Origin: Achromobacter denitrificans NBRC 15125
GTDB lineage: Bacteria; Pseudomonadota; Gammaproteobacteria; Burkholderiales; Burkholderiaceae_B
Direction: 5' to 3'
Length of the DNA stretch: 40,376 nt
NCBI RefSeq assembly: GCF_001571365.1
Contig: NZ_BCTQ01000047.1
Coordinates: 1-40,376, forward strand
Position 1 is the stretch's first letter. Each line of letters begins with the position of its first letter. The notes below the pieces were generated by a model. The model was given only the letters and a program-made list of their open reading frames with translations, had not been told where the DNA came from and searched no databases. The position numbers and the translations under genes are program-made. Below are positions 15,881-27,374 of the stretch, one piece after another.

Positions 15881-16848
15881 GCGCCCCGGACCGGCGCGAG
15901 CGCGGGGCGGCCGTCGTCAGCGCCCTCATCATCGTGGCCATCGTCGCGGCGCTGAGCGCCAGCCTGTTCCAGCGCCAGACCGCCAGCACCCGCCGCGTGG
16001 AGAACGAACTGGCGCGCGTGCAGGCGCGCGCCATGCTGGCCGGCGGCATCGATTGGGCCCGGCTGATCCTGCGCGACCACGGCCGGCGCGAGCCCGTCAC
16101 CCGCGGCGACCAGATCTGGGCCACGCCCATCCTGGACACGCGCATCGAGCGGCCCGGCGACGAGCGCGTCGCCGTGTTCTCCGGCCGGATCCAGGACGAA
16201 CAGGGCAAGTACAACCTCTATAACCTCGCCACCAACGGCGTGCCGCAACCGGAACAGGAGCAGGTCCTGCGCCGGCTGCTCTCCACGCTGCAACTGCCCG
16301 ACACGCTGGCCGCCCAGTTCATCGGCGTGATCACGGCGGCTCAGCCGCCGGCCCCCGTCGCCAACTCGCCGGGCAGTCCATCCGCCAACCCGCCTGCCGG
16401 CACGCCGGGCCAGGCCGGCGCCGCCGCGGCCCGCGCGCCGCTGCCACGCGGCGTGGACGAGATCGCGGCCTTGCTGGCGCTGGACCCGCAGGCGCGCGCC
16501 GAGCTGCGCCGCACGATGACGGTGCTGCCGCTGGCCACCCCGGTCAACGTCAATACCGCCCCCGCCGAGGTCCTCGCGGCCCTGGTGCCGGGCATGTCGC
16601 TGAGCCAGGCCCGCAGCCTCGCCGGCGAACGCGACCGCGGCAACTGGTTCAACAACGCCGGCGACTTCGCCAACCGGCTCGCGGGCACCGGCATCAAGAC
16701 GCCCGCGCCCGCCGTCACCACCAGCAGCGCCTGGTTCCTCGCCACCGGCACCGTCGCCTACGAACGCGCGCGGATCTCCATGCAGGCCCTGATGCGCAGC
16801 ACGCCGCCGGCCGCGCCCGACACGATATGGACAAGAGAAAACCCTTGA
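15877..16848 (+). CDS. gspK: T2SS minor pseudopilin GspK
   Basis: A 323-residue atypical large pseudopilin that caps the pseudopilus. The leader ends RERG and is followed by AAVVSALIIVAIVAALSASL; as usual for GspK, the Glu at mature position 5 is absent. Further signatures are GKYNLYNLATNG, VNVNTAPAEVLAALVPGMSL (helix-hairpin-helix-like region) and FFxx-like SAWFLATGTVAYERAR near the end. A Pro/Ala/Gly-rich stretch of about 30 residues (about 155-185) forms a flexible loop. The gene starts in an ATGA overlap with gspJ and overlaps the gspL start by 22 nt. Confidence 0.95.
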   Translation: MSAPDRRERGAAVVSALIIVAIVAALSASLFQRQTASTRRVENELARVQARAMLAGGIDWARLILRDHGRREPVTRGDQIWATPILDTRIERPGDERVAVFSGRIQDEQGKYNLYNLATNGVPQPEQEQVLRRLLSTLQLPDTLAAQFIGVITAAQPPAPVANSPGSPSANPPAGTPGQAGAAAARAPLPRGVDEIAALLALDPQARAELRRTMTVLPLATPVNVNTAPAEVLAALVPGMSLSQARSLAGERDRGNWFNNAGDFANRLAGTGIKTPAPAVTTSSAWFLATGTVAYERARISMQALMRSTPPAAPDTIWTRENP

Positions 16849-17867
16849 AGAACATCCTGCGCCTCGCGCTGCCGGCCCTCGCCGACTTCGGCGAGGACTC
16901 TCCCCTGCCCTATGCCTGGTTCGACCGGCGCGGGCGCTGCGCGCGGCAGGGCGAACTCACGCTGCGCGCGCTGGGGCACGCCTATCCGCAGGCCGCCTGC
17001 GAAGCGGTGCTGCATCCCGCCGACGTGATCGCCACCACCGTGCATATCCCCGACGTCGCCCGCGCCCGCTTTGCGGCCGCCGTCCACAGCGCGCTGGAAC
17101 CGCTGGTGCTGAGCGACCTGGACGCCCTGGCGGTCGGCCACGGCCCGCGCGGCGCCGACGGCGCCGTGCCGCTGGCCTGGGCGGCGCGCGAACCCGTGCG
17201 CCGCGCCTGGAGCCTGCTGAACGCGCAGGGCCTGCGCGCCCATGCGCTGATCGCGACGCAAACGCTGGCGCCCGACGCACCGGCGCCCGACGCATCGGCG
17301 CCCGACGCATCCACGCCCTTGCGCGACCCGGCCGATCCGCGCTGGCTCGCGCCCTCCCCGTCGTGGTCGCTGGCCATGCCCCGGCTGGCGCCGGCGCGCG
17401 CCTCCCGCTGGCGTCCCGTCTGGCGCTGGAGCGCGGCCGCCGCCGTGGTCTGGATCGCCGGATTGAATGGCTACGCCTCGCAGCTGCGCGCCGAAGCCGA
17501 CGCGCTGCGCGACGGCATGCGCCGCCAGGTGCTGGCGGCCTTCCCCGACCTGCCGGTAGTGCTGGACCCGGCCCGCCAGGCGCAGCAGGGCCTGGACGCG
17601 CTGCAGGCCAACCGCGGCGCGGCCGGCGCGGGCGACTTCCTGCCGCTGGCCCGGGCCGCGGCCCAGGTCCTGCCGTTCGCGGCCGACAAGGTCGCCCGCC
17701 TGACCTACGCCGACCAGTCGCTCACGCTCCAGCTGGCCGACGCCGGCGAACAGTCGCAGCGTGTCGCCGAAACCCCCGCGCTGATCCAGCAGGCCGCCGC
17801 CCTGGGCCTGAAGCTGGAGCGGGCCGACTCCGATCACACCTGGCGCGTCACGCGCGCTCAACCATGA
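16827..17867 (+). CDS. gspL: T2SS inner-membrane platform protein GspL
   Basis: A 346-residue bitopic protein that recruits the GspE ATPase through its cytoplasmic N-terminal domain and binds GspM in the periplasm. The N-terminal domain runs to about residue 190, one membrane helix follows (about 195-213, WSAAAAVVWIAGL), and the periplasmic part is ferredoxin-like (LTYADQSLTLQLADAGEQSQ). The cytoplasmic part is weakly conserved, as is common for GspL. It contains a low-complexity APDAPAPDASAPDAS stretch encoded by a tandem repeat (17266-17310). Start ATG 16827 lies inside gspK, and its stop overlaps the gspM start (ATGA). The call rests on topology, size and operon position. Confidence 0.9.
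   Translation: MDKRKPLKNILRLALPALADFGEDSPLPYAWFDRRGRCARQGELTLRALGHAYPQAACEAVLHPADVIATTVHIPDVARARFAAAVHSALEPLVLSDLDALAVGHGPRGADGAVPLAWAAREPVRRAWSLLNAQGLRAHALIATQTLAPDAPAPDASAPDASTPLRDPADPRWLAPSPSWSLAMPRLAPARASRWRPVWRWSAAAAVVWIAGLNGYASQLRAEADALRDGMRRQVLAAFPDLPVVLDPARQAQQGLDALQANRGAAGAGDFLPLARAAAQVLPFAADKVARLTYADQSLTLQLADAGEQSQRVAETPALIQQAAALGLKLERADSDHTWRVTRAQP
17266..17310 (+). repeat. three tandem copies of a 15-nt repeat inside gspL
   Basis: The unit CGGCGCCCGACGCAT occurs at 17281-17295 and 17296-17310, and as a near copy at 17266-17280 with two end changes. It encodes a PAPDA-type pentapeptide repeat in the cytoplasmic linker of GspL. Being a multiple of three, copy-number change would alter linker length without breaking the frame. 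Confidence 0.85.
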
Positions 17868-18445
17868 CTACGTTTACGCAACGCCTGGACGCCGCCTGGC
17901 AATCCGTCCGCAAGCCCCTCGATCCCGCGCTGGCGCGCGCCCGCGAACGCTACCGGGCACTGGCGCCGCGCGAACGGCGGCTGCTGGCCGGCGCCGCGCT
18001 GGCGCTGGGGGCCGCGCTGGTCTTCGTCGGCCTGATCGAGCCGCCGCTGAAGGCGATGGCGAAGCTCCAGGCGGAATTGCCCGGGCTGCGGGCGCAGGCC
18101 GCCGCCGTGGCCGACCTGAGCGCGCAGGCGGCCGCCTTGCGGCGCCGATCCGCCGCCGTGAACGCCATGCCCTCGTCCGCCGAGCTGGCGGCCTCGCTGG
18201 AACGCGCGGGCCTGCCGGCCGCGCAATGGGCCCTGGGCGAACCCGAGACGGGCCCGGGGCTGTTGCTGACCCTGACGCAGGCGCCGTCCTCCTCGCTGCT
18301 GCGGTGGCTGGATGGCGCGGCGCGCGATTGGGGGCTGGCGATCCGGCAGATCGACCTGACCCGCGCGGCCAACGTCCATGGACGTCCGCTGCCCGGCCTG
18401 GTCAACGGCACGGTGACGCTGTCGCCGCCGGCGGCACGGAGCTGA
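17864..18445 (+). CDS. gspM: T2SS inner-membrane protein GspM
   Basis: A 193-residue bitopic protein with a cytoplasmic N-terminus (RERYRALAPRERRLLAG, the classical GspM lead-in), one membrane helix (about 45-62) and a coiled-coil then ferredoxin-like periplasmic domain (LLLTLTQAPSSSLLRWLDG). It stabilises GspL in the assembly platform. The start at ATG 17864 overlaps the gspL stop; the open frame extends upstream only as a shadow of gspL. The stop is directly before the gspN start. Confidence 0.9.
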   Translation: MTTFTQRLDAAWQSVRKPLDPALARARERYRALAPRERRLLAGAALALGAALVFVGLIEPPLKAMAKLQAELPGLRAQAAAVADLSAQAAALRRRSAAVNAMPSSAELAASLERAGLPAAQWALGEPETGPGLLLTLTQAPSSSLLRWLDGAARDWGLAIRQIDLTRAANVHGRPLPGLVNGTVTLSPPAARS

Positions 18446-18446
18446 C

Positions 18447-19196
18447 ATGGCCGGATTTCGCATGTCCCGCAAGGGCGCCGCGCTGCTGCTGGCCGGCGCG
18501 GCCTGCGCCGCCGCCGCGGGCGCCGCCGTGCTGCCCGCGCGGTGGCTGTTCGCGGTGCTGCCCGACGACGCCCCGGTCGCGCTGGCGGACGCCAGCGGCA
18601 CGCTATGGCGCGGCAGCGCATGGATCGCGCTGGGCCCGCCGGGCGCGCGCCGCATGCTGCCCCAGCCGGTGCAATGGCAATGGCGCTGGAGCGCGCTGGC
18701 CCTGGACGTCACGCACCCGTGGCTGCAAGGCCCGCTGCGCGCCAGCCCGGCCTGGAATGGATTGGCGCTGTCCGCCCAGTCCCTGCGCGCGCCCGCGTCG
18801 GTGCTGGCCGCGCTCGGCGCGCCATGGAACACGATGGCGCCGCAAGGCATGCTGGAAATCGCCTGGCAGCCCTTGCGGCTGGGCGCCGCCCTGCCCTCGG
18901 GCCCGGTGGCGGAGCTGCGCTGGCGCAATGCCGGCACGGCGCTCGCGCCGGTCGCGTCCGTGGGCACCTACGTGCTGCGCGTGCAAGGCGGAAAAGCCGG
19001 CGCCACGCTGGCCTTGAGCACCGAGAACGGCTTGCTGGACGTGACCGGGCAAGGCAGCGCCACGGGCCGCGGCCTGCGCTTCCAGGGCCAGGCCAGCTAT
19101 GCCCATTCCGCCGGCGAGGCGGACCGCGCCGCGCTGGATGGCTTGATGTCCATGCTGGGGCGCCGCTCTGGCGATACGGTGGAATTCGGCACCTAG
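18447..19196 (+). CDS. gspN: T2SS protein GspN
   Basis: A 249-residue GspN protein. A short N-terminus is followed by one membrane helix (about 10-32) and a periplasmic domain with the family motifs LPARWLFAVLP, ASGTLWRGSAWIALG and QPVQWQWRW. GspN is not universal in T2SS and its exact job is unclear; it is related in fold to AsmA-type periplasmic beta domains. The start has GGAG 5 nt upstream inside the end of gspM. It is the last gene of the plus-strand gsp unit and converges on gspE. Confidence 0.9.
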   Translation: MAGFRMSRKGAALLLAGAACAAAAGAAVLPARWLFAVLPDDAPVALADASGTLWRGSAWIALGPPGARRMLPQPVQWQWRWSALALDVTHPWLQGPLRASPAWNGLALSAQSLRAPASVLAALGAPWNTMAPQGMLEIAWQPLRLGAALPSGPVAELRWRNAGTALAPVASVGTYVLRVQGGKAGATLALSTENGLLDVTGQGSATGRGLRFQGQASYAHSAGEADRAALDGLMSMLGRRSGDTVEFGT

Positions 19197-19252
19197 GCGG
19201 CCGGCGCGGCGCCTGGGCGGCCGATGCGGCAGCCAGGGGCGCGGCGCGGCCG
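19197..19252. other. GC-rich repeat region between convergent gspN and gspE
   Basis: These 56 nt contain imperfect direct and inverted copies of GCGGCCG/GGCGCGGCGCC. Arms around GCGCCTGG and CCAGGGGCGC can pair with a small bulge. It may end both convergent messages; there is no T run, so it is not a standard intrinsic terminator. Confidence 0.35.
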
Positions 19253-20680
19253 CTAGGCGTCGCGCGTGACGCGAACGATTTCCTCGGGCGAGGTCTGCCC
19301 GCCCTCCACCCAGCGCTGGCCGTCCTCGCGCATGGTCCGCATGCCCGAGGCCGCGGCCGCGCGCCGCAGCTCGCGTTCGTCGCGGCCTTCATGGATCAGC
19401 CGGCGCGCCTCGTCGTCCACCGTGAAGAGTTCGTGGATGCCCGAACGCCCGCTGTAGCCGGTGTGATTGCAGGCCGCGCATCCCACCGGGTGGTACACGC
19501 GCGTGCCGTCCTGCATGGCGGGCTGGCGGCACGCCGGACACAGCTTGCGCACCAGCCGCTGCGCCAGCACGCCCAGCAGCGATGACGCCAGCAGGAACGG
19601 CTCCACGCCCATGTCGGTCAGCCGGGTCACGGCGGAAACCGAATCGTTCGTGTGCAGCGTGGCCAGCACCAGGTGGCCCGTCAGGGACGCCTGCACCGCG
19701 ATCTGCGCGGTTTCCAGGTCGCGGATCTCGCCGATCATGATCACGTCGGGATCCTGCCGCAGGATGGCCCGCAGCGCCAGCGCGAAGCTCATGTCGATCT
19801 TGGCGTTCACCTGGGTCTGGCTGATGCCGGGCAGGTCGTACTCGATCGGGTCTTCCACCGTGAGGATGTTGCTGGTGGCCGCGTCCAGCCGGCTCAGCGC
19901 CGCGTAGAGCGTGGTGGTCTTGCCGCTGCCGGTGGGCCCGGTGACCAGCACGATGCCGTGCGGCTGCCGGATCAGGCGGTCCAGCTGCCCCAGCACGCCG
20001 GGCGCCATGCCCAGCCGCTCCAGCTGGAGGCGCCCGGCCTCCTTGTCCAGCAGGCGCAGCACCGCGCGTTCGCCGTGTCCGGTGGGCAGCGTCGAAACGC
20101 GCACGTCTATCGGCCGGCCGCCCACCCGCAGCGCGATGCGGCCGTCCTGCGGCAGGCGCTTTTCGGCGATGTCCAGGTGCGCCATGATCTTGATGCGCGA
20201 GATCAGCGCCGCGTGCAGGGCCTTGCGCGGCGACACCACGTCGCGCAGCGTGCCGTCCACGCGGTAACGCACCACCGAATGGGTCTCGAAGGGCTCGATG
20301 TGGATGTCGCTGGCTCCGTCGCGCGCCGCCTGCGCGAAGAGCGCGTTGATCATGCGGATCACGGGCGCGTCGTCCTGCGCTTCGAGCAGGTCCGCCACCT
20401 CGGGCATGTCCTGCAGCAGGCGGTCCAGGTCGATCTCGTTCTCGGCCACGCCCATGACGGAAGCGGCGTCCTCGGAGTGGCTGTAGGCCGCCGTCAGCAG
20501 GGTTTCCAGCGCCTCGTCCTCCACCTCGGCCAAGGCGATGTCGCCGTGGCAGCGCCGGATTTCGCGCACCGCCCATTCGGGCGTGCGCGGGCTGACGGTC
20601 AGTTGCGCCCGCCCTCCCCGCAGCGACAGCACCGCGCGTTGCGCGCGGGCCCAGGCATAGGGCAAGGGATGCGCGCTCAT
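19253..20680 (-). CDS. gspE: T2SS secretion ATPase GspE
   Basis: A 475-residue hexameric ATPase that drives pseudopilus assembly from the cytoplasm. Visible features are the N-terminal domain starting LPYAWARAQ, the GASDIHIEP motif (122-130), Walker A GPTGSGKT (248-255), the Asp box [11 protein letters not shown] (271-281), Walker [12 protein letters not shown] (311-321), the His box [14 protein letters not shown], and a tetracysteine site CPAC...CAAC (Cys381, 384, 401, 404). The loop between the Cys pairs is 16 residues, shorter than usual. Start ATG 20680 has an AAGG ribosome site and fits the family N-terminus. An upstream ATG at 20740 overlaps the gspD stop (ATGA) and would add 20 residues. 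It is cotranscribed with gspD. Confidence 0.96.
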   Translation of the reverse strand: MSAHPLPYAWARAQRAVLSLRGGRAQLTVSPRTPEWAVREIRRCHGDIALAEVEDEALETLLTAAYSHSEDAASVMGVAENEIDLDRLLQDMPEVADLLEAQDDAPVIRMINALFAQAARDGASDIHIEPFETHSVVRYRVDGTLRDVVSPRKALHAALISRIKIMAHLDIAEKRLPQDGRIALRVGGRPIDVRVSTLPTGHGERAVLRLLDKEAGRLQLERLGMAPGVLGQLDRLIRQPHGIVLVTGPTGSGKTTTLYAALSRLDAATSNILTVEDPIEYDLPGISQTQVNAKIDMSFALALRAILRQDPDVIMIGEIRDLETAQIAVQASLTGHLVLATLHTNDSVSAVTRLTDMGVEPFLLASSLLGVLAQRLVRKLCPACRQPAMQDGTRVYHPVGCAACNHTGYSGRSGIHELFTVDDEARRLIHEGRDERELRRAAAASGMRTMREDGQRWVEGGQTSPEEIVRVTRDA

Positions 20681-20736
20681 TGGACGACCTTCATGCTGCG
20701 CATTCCGGTATTCGCGCTTGGGGCGGCCCGGCGCGC

Positions 20737-23349
20737 TCATAGCTGCGACACCACTTCGCTCTTGTAGCCCAGTTCGCGCAGCAGCGCGGTGGCGGTGGAA
20801 ATGGTGCCCGGGTCCTTGGCCACCTGGCTGCGCACCACGTAGCCCATGCCGCCGGGGCCGAGCTGCACGTAGGCCTGCAGGCCGCTGGCGCGAACCCGCT
20901 GCGCGATCTTGTCGGCGTCGGCGCGCGCCTCGACCGAGGCGAACTGCAAGGTGGCGCTGCTGCGGTCCGCCTCGCCGTAGAGCGATTCGGGGTCCACCGC
21001 CACGCTCACGCCGCGGGGAAGGTTCACCCGGATGGGCAGCGCCGGGTCGGCGGGCTGCGCCGCCGCGGGGTATTGGCGCACCGCGAAGGATTCCACCGTG
21101 ACGGGCGGCGGGCGGCGCATGGTGTCGGCCAGCTGTTCCGGCCGCATGTCGTAGGCGTTGTTCGACACCGAGGGCGCCGAGCCCAGCGGCGGCAGCATCG
21201 GCGCCTGCAGGTCCGGCAGCAGCCAGTGCTTGCCCGGCTGGGCGCCCGCCTGCGCGCGGCGCATGTAGTCGTAGCGGTCCATGGTGACGCTGGCGCTGCG
21301 GCGCGCGTCGCGCACCACGTAAGGCCGCAGGAACACCATCAGGTTGGTCTTGGTGCGCTTGCGCGTGTCGTAGCGGAACAGCGCGCCCAGCACCGGAATC
21401 GAGCCCAGGCCGGGCACCGCGTCCGAACTGAGCGACACGCTGTCTTCCAGCAGGCCGCCCAGCACGATGATCTGGCCGTCGTCGATCAGCACGCTGGTAT
21501 CGATGGCGCGCTTGTTGGTCACGATGCCGGTCGTGGGCGAGGAGCGGGTTTCGTCGATGCTGCTGACTTCCTGGTAGATGTCCAGCTTGACCGCGCCGCC
21601 TTCCGAGATCTGCGGCCGGATGTTGAGCTTCAGGCCCACGTCCTCGCGCTCGATGGTCTGGAACGGATTGGAGCTGCCGTTGCTGCCCGAGGTGACGTAC
21701 TGGCCCGTCACGAAAGGCACGGTCTTGCCGACCAGGATGCTGGCCGACTGGTTGTCCAGGGTCAGCAGGTTGGGCGTGGACAGGATGTTGGCCTCGCCCG
21801 TGTTCTGCATGGCGCGGGCCAGCACGCCGAGGTTGATGATCTCGTTGCCCAGCACGTCCACCGTGCCCTTGACCACGCCCAGGCTCAGGCCGTTGGCCAG
21901 GGCGTCGATGGAGGTCGGGCCGCCGCCCGTGATGCCGCTGCCGCCCAGGTTGGTGCCGCCGATGAAGCTGGTGCCGCCGCCGCTGATGCTGCCCGCCCCC
22001 GACATCCACTGGATGCCGAATTCGGCGGCCTTCTCCTCGCTCACTTCCACGATCAGGCTTTCCACCAGCACCTGCGCGCGGCGCTGGTCGAGCTGGTCGA
22101 TGACTTCGCGCAGGCTGCGGTACAGCGGTTCGGGCGCGGAGATGATCAGAGAGTTCGTCGCCGGGTCCGCCTGGATGGTGGCGCCGCCGGCCGAGTACGA
22201 CACCGCCTGCGTGCCCGGATCGTCGCGCGCAATGCGCTCCTGCTCGCCCGACAGCCCGCCCTTGCCCGAGCCCGATCCGCCGGACATGCCCATGCCCGCC
22301 TGGGCCGTATTGTTGGCCGCGGTATTCTGGGCGCGCGCGCCCGCCGGGGCGCCTCCGGCGCCGCTCGCACCGCCGCTCGCGCCCGGCGCGGAATTGGCCT
22401 GGCCGGCCAGCAGGCCGCCCAGCACTTCGGCGATTCGGGTGGCCTGGGCGTTGCGCATGTACACCACGTGCAGGTTGCCCGCGCGGGTCTGCTGCGCGTC
22501 GAGCTTCATGATCAGGTCCCGCGCCAGCCGGGTGCGGGCCGGGCTGCCGGCGCGCACCAGCACGCTGTTGCTGCGCGGGTCGGCCACCACCGCGATGCGC
22601 TGCGTCGGATCGCTGCTTTGCGTGTCCAGCAGCTGCGACGCCAGGACCGCGATGTCGGAGGCGATGCCCGAACGCACCGGCACCACGTCGGTATCGATGG
22701 AACTGGGCACGTCGATGCGCGCGATCACGCTGGCGATCCGCTCCAGGTTGTCGGCGTAATCGGTCACCACCAGCGTGTTGTTGCCGGGGTAGGCGTTGAT
22801 GGGGTTGTTCGGCGGCACCATGGGGCGCAGCACCGGCACCAGGTTGGCCGCGTTCTCGTACTTCAGGGGGAACACGCGGGTCAGCATTTCTCCGCTGCTG
22901 CCGCCCCGGCCCTTCGCGAACGCCGCGACCGGCACCGGCGCGGGCGGTCGTCCGGCGCCCGTGGCGCCGGCGGGGGCCGGCCGGGGATCGCCCACCACCG
23001 CACTGCCCTGGAGCTTGGCGTCCGCCTCGGGCACCACGCGGGTCACGCCGTCGACGTCGACGATGGCGAAGCCCTGCAGGCGCAGCGCGCCCGTGAGCAT
23101 GGCCAGCGCCTGCCCGCTGTCCACGGGCCGGTCCGACACCAGCGTGAGCTTGCCCTTGACTCGCGGGTCCACCAGGAAGTTGCGCTGCGTGAATAGCGAC
23201 AGCGCCCGCAGCACGGCGGGAATATCGGTGTCGACGAAATTCAGGCTGACGCGATTGTCGGCCTGTTGAGCGTGAGCCGTGCTGGCCGCGGGTCCGAGTT
23301 GGCTTGCCGCGAGCAAGACCGCAAGGCTGAGTTGCGCGAAGTGACGCAT
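20737..23349 (-). CDS. gspD: T2SS outer-membrane secretin GspD with a C-terminal SPOR-like domain
   Basis: An 870-residue secretin, longer than the usual 650-780. A Sec signal peptide (about 1-27, AHAQ) precedes the N0 domain ([18 protein letters not shown]), then N1-N3 repeats ([30 protein letters not shown]). N3 carries a Gly/Ala/Ser-rich insert of about 60 residues. The secretin domain follows ([20 protein letters not shown], then VPFVTGQYV and the motif [11 protein letters not shown], ending [25 protein letters not shown]). After a Pro-rich stretch, residues about 797-870 show two beta-alpha-beta repeats like a SPOR domain ([20 protein letters not shown], ..., [20 protein letters not shown]). 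ATG 23349 gives the signal peptide at the right place. The secretin forms the outer-membrane channel. Confidence 0.95.
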   Translation of the reverse strand: MRHFAQLSLAVLLAASQLGPAASTAHAQQADNRVSLNFVDTDIPAVLRALSLFTQRNFLVDPRVKGKLTLVSDRPVDSGQALAMLTGALRLQGFAIVDVDGVTRVVPEADAKLQGSAVVGDPRPAPAGATGAGRPPAPVPVAAFAKGRGGSSGEMLTRVFPLKYENAANLVPVLRPMVPPNNPINAYPGNNTLVVTDYADNLERIASVIARIDVPSSIDTDVVPVRSGIASDIAVLASQLLDTQSSDPTQRIAVVADPRSNSVLVRAGSPARTRLARDLIMKLDAQQTRAGNLHVVYMRNAQATRIAEVLGGLLAGQANSAPGASGGASGAGGAPAGARAQNTAANNTAQAGMGMSGGSGSGKGGLSGEQERIARDDPGTQAVSYSAGGATIQADPATNSLIISAPEPLYRSLREVIDQLDQRRAQVLVESLIVEVSEEKAAEFGIQWMSGAGSISGGGTSFIGGTNLGGSGITGGGPTSIDALANGLSLGVVKGTVDVLGNEIINLGVLARAMQNTGEANILSTPNLLTLDNQSASILVGKTVPFVTGQYVTSGSNGSSNPFQTIEREDVGLKLNIRPQISEGGAVKLDIYQEVSSIDETRSSPTTGIVTNKRAIDTSVLIDDGQIIVLGGLLEDSVSLSSDAVPGLGSIPVLGALFRYDTRKRTKTNLMVFLRPYVVRDARRSASVTMDRYDYMRRAQAGAQPGKHWLLPDLQAPMLPPLGSAPSVSNNAYDMRPEQLADTMRRPPPVTVESFAVRQYPAAAQPADPALPIRVNLPRGVSVAVDPESLYGEADRSSATLQFASVEARADADKIAQRVRASGLQAYVQLGPGGMGYVVRSQVAKDPGTISTATALLRELGYKSEVVSQL
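20740..20961 (-). other. SPOR-like domain at the GspD C-terminus
   Basis: GspD residues 797-870 form two similar halves of about 35 residues, each strand-helix-strand. The first half is [30 protein letters not shown]; the second is [26 protein letters not shown]. This matches the SPOR fold, whose known members bind glycan strands of peptidoglycan lacking stem peptides. The assignment is by eye and would need a profile search. Confidence 0.65.
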
Positions 23350-23370
23350 GACGGGATAGGTGCCTGAGAC

Positions 23371-23396
23371 GTGAAATCGTGTGAAAAAACGTGAAA
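23371..23396. repeat. three GTGAAA repeats with an exact 10-bp period upstream of gspD
   Basis: GTGAAA occurs at 23371, 23381 and 23391, each one helical turn apart, so all face the same side of the DNA. They lie 22-47 nt upstream of the gspD start and close to a possible minus-strand -10 (TATACT, about 23407-23412). This fits a regulator-binding array or a structured leader between the divergent gspD and gspF genes. The rest of 23350-23528 shows no gene. Confidence 0.45.
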
Positions 23397-23528
23397 GCGC
23401 GTCGGAGTATACGGGGTGACACTGCAACACTACGGTCACATTCCAAAGGCAAGGTGACGGCCTCGAAACCCTTTAAATACGGGCCTCTCGCGCGATCGGA
23501 CGCGCGCGTGCCCAACGCATTCCGCACC

Positions 23529-24734
23529 ATGCCATCCTTCCGTTACGAAGCGACCGACGCGCTCGGAAAAATCGTGCGCGGCACGATCGACGCCGACACC
23601 GAGCGCGGCGCCCGCAACCAGTTGCGCGGCCGCGGCCTGCTGCCGCTGTCCACCGCGCCCGCGGCTCGCGCCGAGGGGCTGGGCGCCTCGCTGCGCGCGC
23701 GGCTGTCGGACGCCGACCTGGCCTGGATCACGCGCCAGCTCGCCAGCCTGCTGGCGGCGAGCCTGCCGCTGGACGCGGCATTGAGCGCCACGCTGGAACA
23801 GGCCGAGAAGAAACACATCGCGCTCTGCCTGGGCGGCGTGCGCGACGACGTGCGCGCCGGCCACCGGCTGTCCACGGCGCTGGCCGCGCGGCCGCGCGAT
23901 TTTCCGGAGATCTACCGGGCGCTGATCGCCGCCGGCGAGGAGTCGGGCGACCTGGCGCAAGTGATGGAAAAGCTGGCCGACTACATCGAAGAACGCAACG
24001 CCCTGCGCAGCAAGGTCATGACGGCCTTCATCTATCCGGCGGTCGTGGCCTGCGTGTCGGTGGTCATCGTGATCTTCCTGCTGGGCTACGTGGTGCCCCA
24101 GGTCGTGTCCGCGTTCAGCCAGGCCAAGCAGGAACTGCCGCTGCTGACCCGGGTGATGCTGGCGCTGTCGGACTACGTGCGCGAATGGGGCGTCGCCACC
24201 GGCGCCGCGCTGGCCGCCGCCATCGCCTTGTGGCGCTATGCGCTTCGGGCGCCCGCGGCCCGGCGCGCGTGGCACGCGCGCGTGCTGCGCCTGCCCCTGG
24301 CGGGGCGTTTCGTGCTGGGCGTGAACGCGGCGCGCTTCGCCTCCACGCTCGCCATCCTGTCGGGCAGCGGCGTTGCGCTGCTGACGGCGCTGGAAGCCGC
24401 GCGCCGCACGCTGGGCAACGACGTGCTGCGGCTGGCGGTGGACGACGCGGCGGCGCGCGTGCGCGAAGGCGCGCCGCTATCCGCGTCGCTGGGCGCGCAG
24501 AAGGTCTTTCCTTCCCTGCTCGTGCACCTGATCGCCAGCGGCGAAAAAACGGGCCGCCTGCCCGAGCTGCTGGACCGCGGCGCGCAGAACCTCTCGCGCG
24601 ACCTGGAACGGCGCGCGATGGCGATGACGGCCCTGCTGGAGCCGGCGCTGATCCTGCTGATGGGGGGATTCGTGCTGCTGATCGTGCTGGCCGTGATGAT
24701 GCCGATCCTGGAGATGAATCAGCTCATCCGGTAG
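23529..24734 (+). CDS. gspF: T2SS inner-membrane platform protein GspF
   Basis: A 401-residue polytopic protein at the centre of the T2SS platform. It starts [22 protein letters not shown], shortened here to the usual GspF opening of MPxFxYxAxDxxGxxxxG. It has two homologous cytoplasmic four-helix domains ([20 protein letters not shown] and [20 protein letters not shown]) and three membrane helices (about 165-190, 215-235 and 370-395). ATG 23529 is chosen because it gives the family N-terminus; the open frame upstream is leader. Unlike most clusters, gspF is not downstream of gspE but is a lone gene divergent from gspD. Confidence 0.96.
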   Translation: MPSFRYEATDALGKIVRGTIDADTERGARNQLRGRGLLPLSTAPAARAEGLGASLRARLSDADLAWITRQLASLLAASLPLDAALSATLEQAEKKHIALCLGGVRDDVRAGHRLSTALAARPRDFPEIYRALIAAGEESGDLAQVMEKLADYIEERNALRSKVMTAFIYPAVVACVSVVIVIFLLGYVVPQVVSAFSQAKQELPLLTRVMLALSDYVREWGVATGAALAAAIALWRYALRAPAARRAWHARVLRLPLAGRFVLGVNAARFASTLAILSGSGVALLTALEAARRTLGNDVLRLAVDDAAARVREGAPLSASLGAQKVFPSLLVHLIASGEKTGRLPELLDRGAQNLSRDLERRAMAMTALLEPALILLMGGFVLLIVLAVMMPILEMNQLIR

Positions 24735-24754
24735 GGGCGCCGGGCGTCCGGCGA

Positions 24755-24775
24755 CGGCCTTCGTGGCGAAGGCCG
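24755..24775. terminator. hairpin between convergent gspF and glnB
   Basis: CGGCCTTCG-TGG-CGAAGGCCG forms a perfect 9-bp stem midway between the two convergent stops. It can serve both directions, though no T run follows on either strand, so efficiency as an intrinsic terminator is uncertain. Confidence 0.5.
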
Positions 24776-24790
24776 CCCTGGCCCCGCGGC

Positions 24791-27355
<2,565 letters not shown>

Positions 27356-27374
27356 TCACGCGCCCGGCGCCGCC

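Noticed and set aside
17266..17310. CRISPR-like array
   Set aside because: The copies are directly joined with no spacers and lie inside gspL in frame.
19197..19252. Mobile-element end or attachment site in the GC-rich repeats between gspN and gspE
   Set aside because: The copies are imperfect and very GC-rich, with no transposase or target duplication; they fit a terminator region better.
20680..20740. GspE start at the ATGA overlap with gspD (20740)
   Set aside because: Not excluded, but the start at 20680 has a ribosome site and begins exactly where GspE proteins usually begin.
19253..23530. A single minus-strand frame of 1425 codons that could suggest a GspD-GspE fusion
   Set aside because: Only its last 475 codons read as GspE. 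The upstream part is a shadow of gspD in another frame, and gspD itself has a proper stop at 20737-20739.
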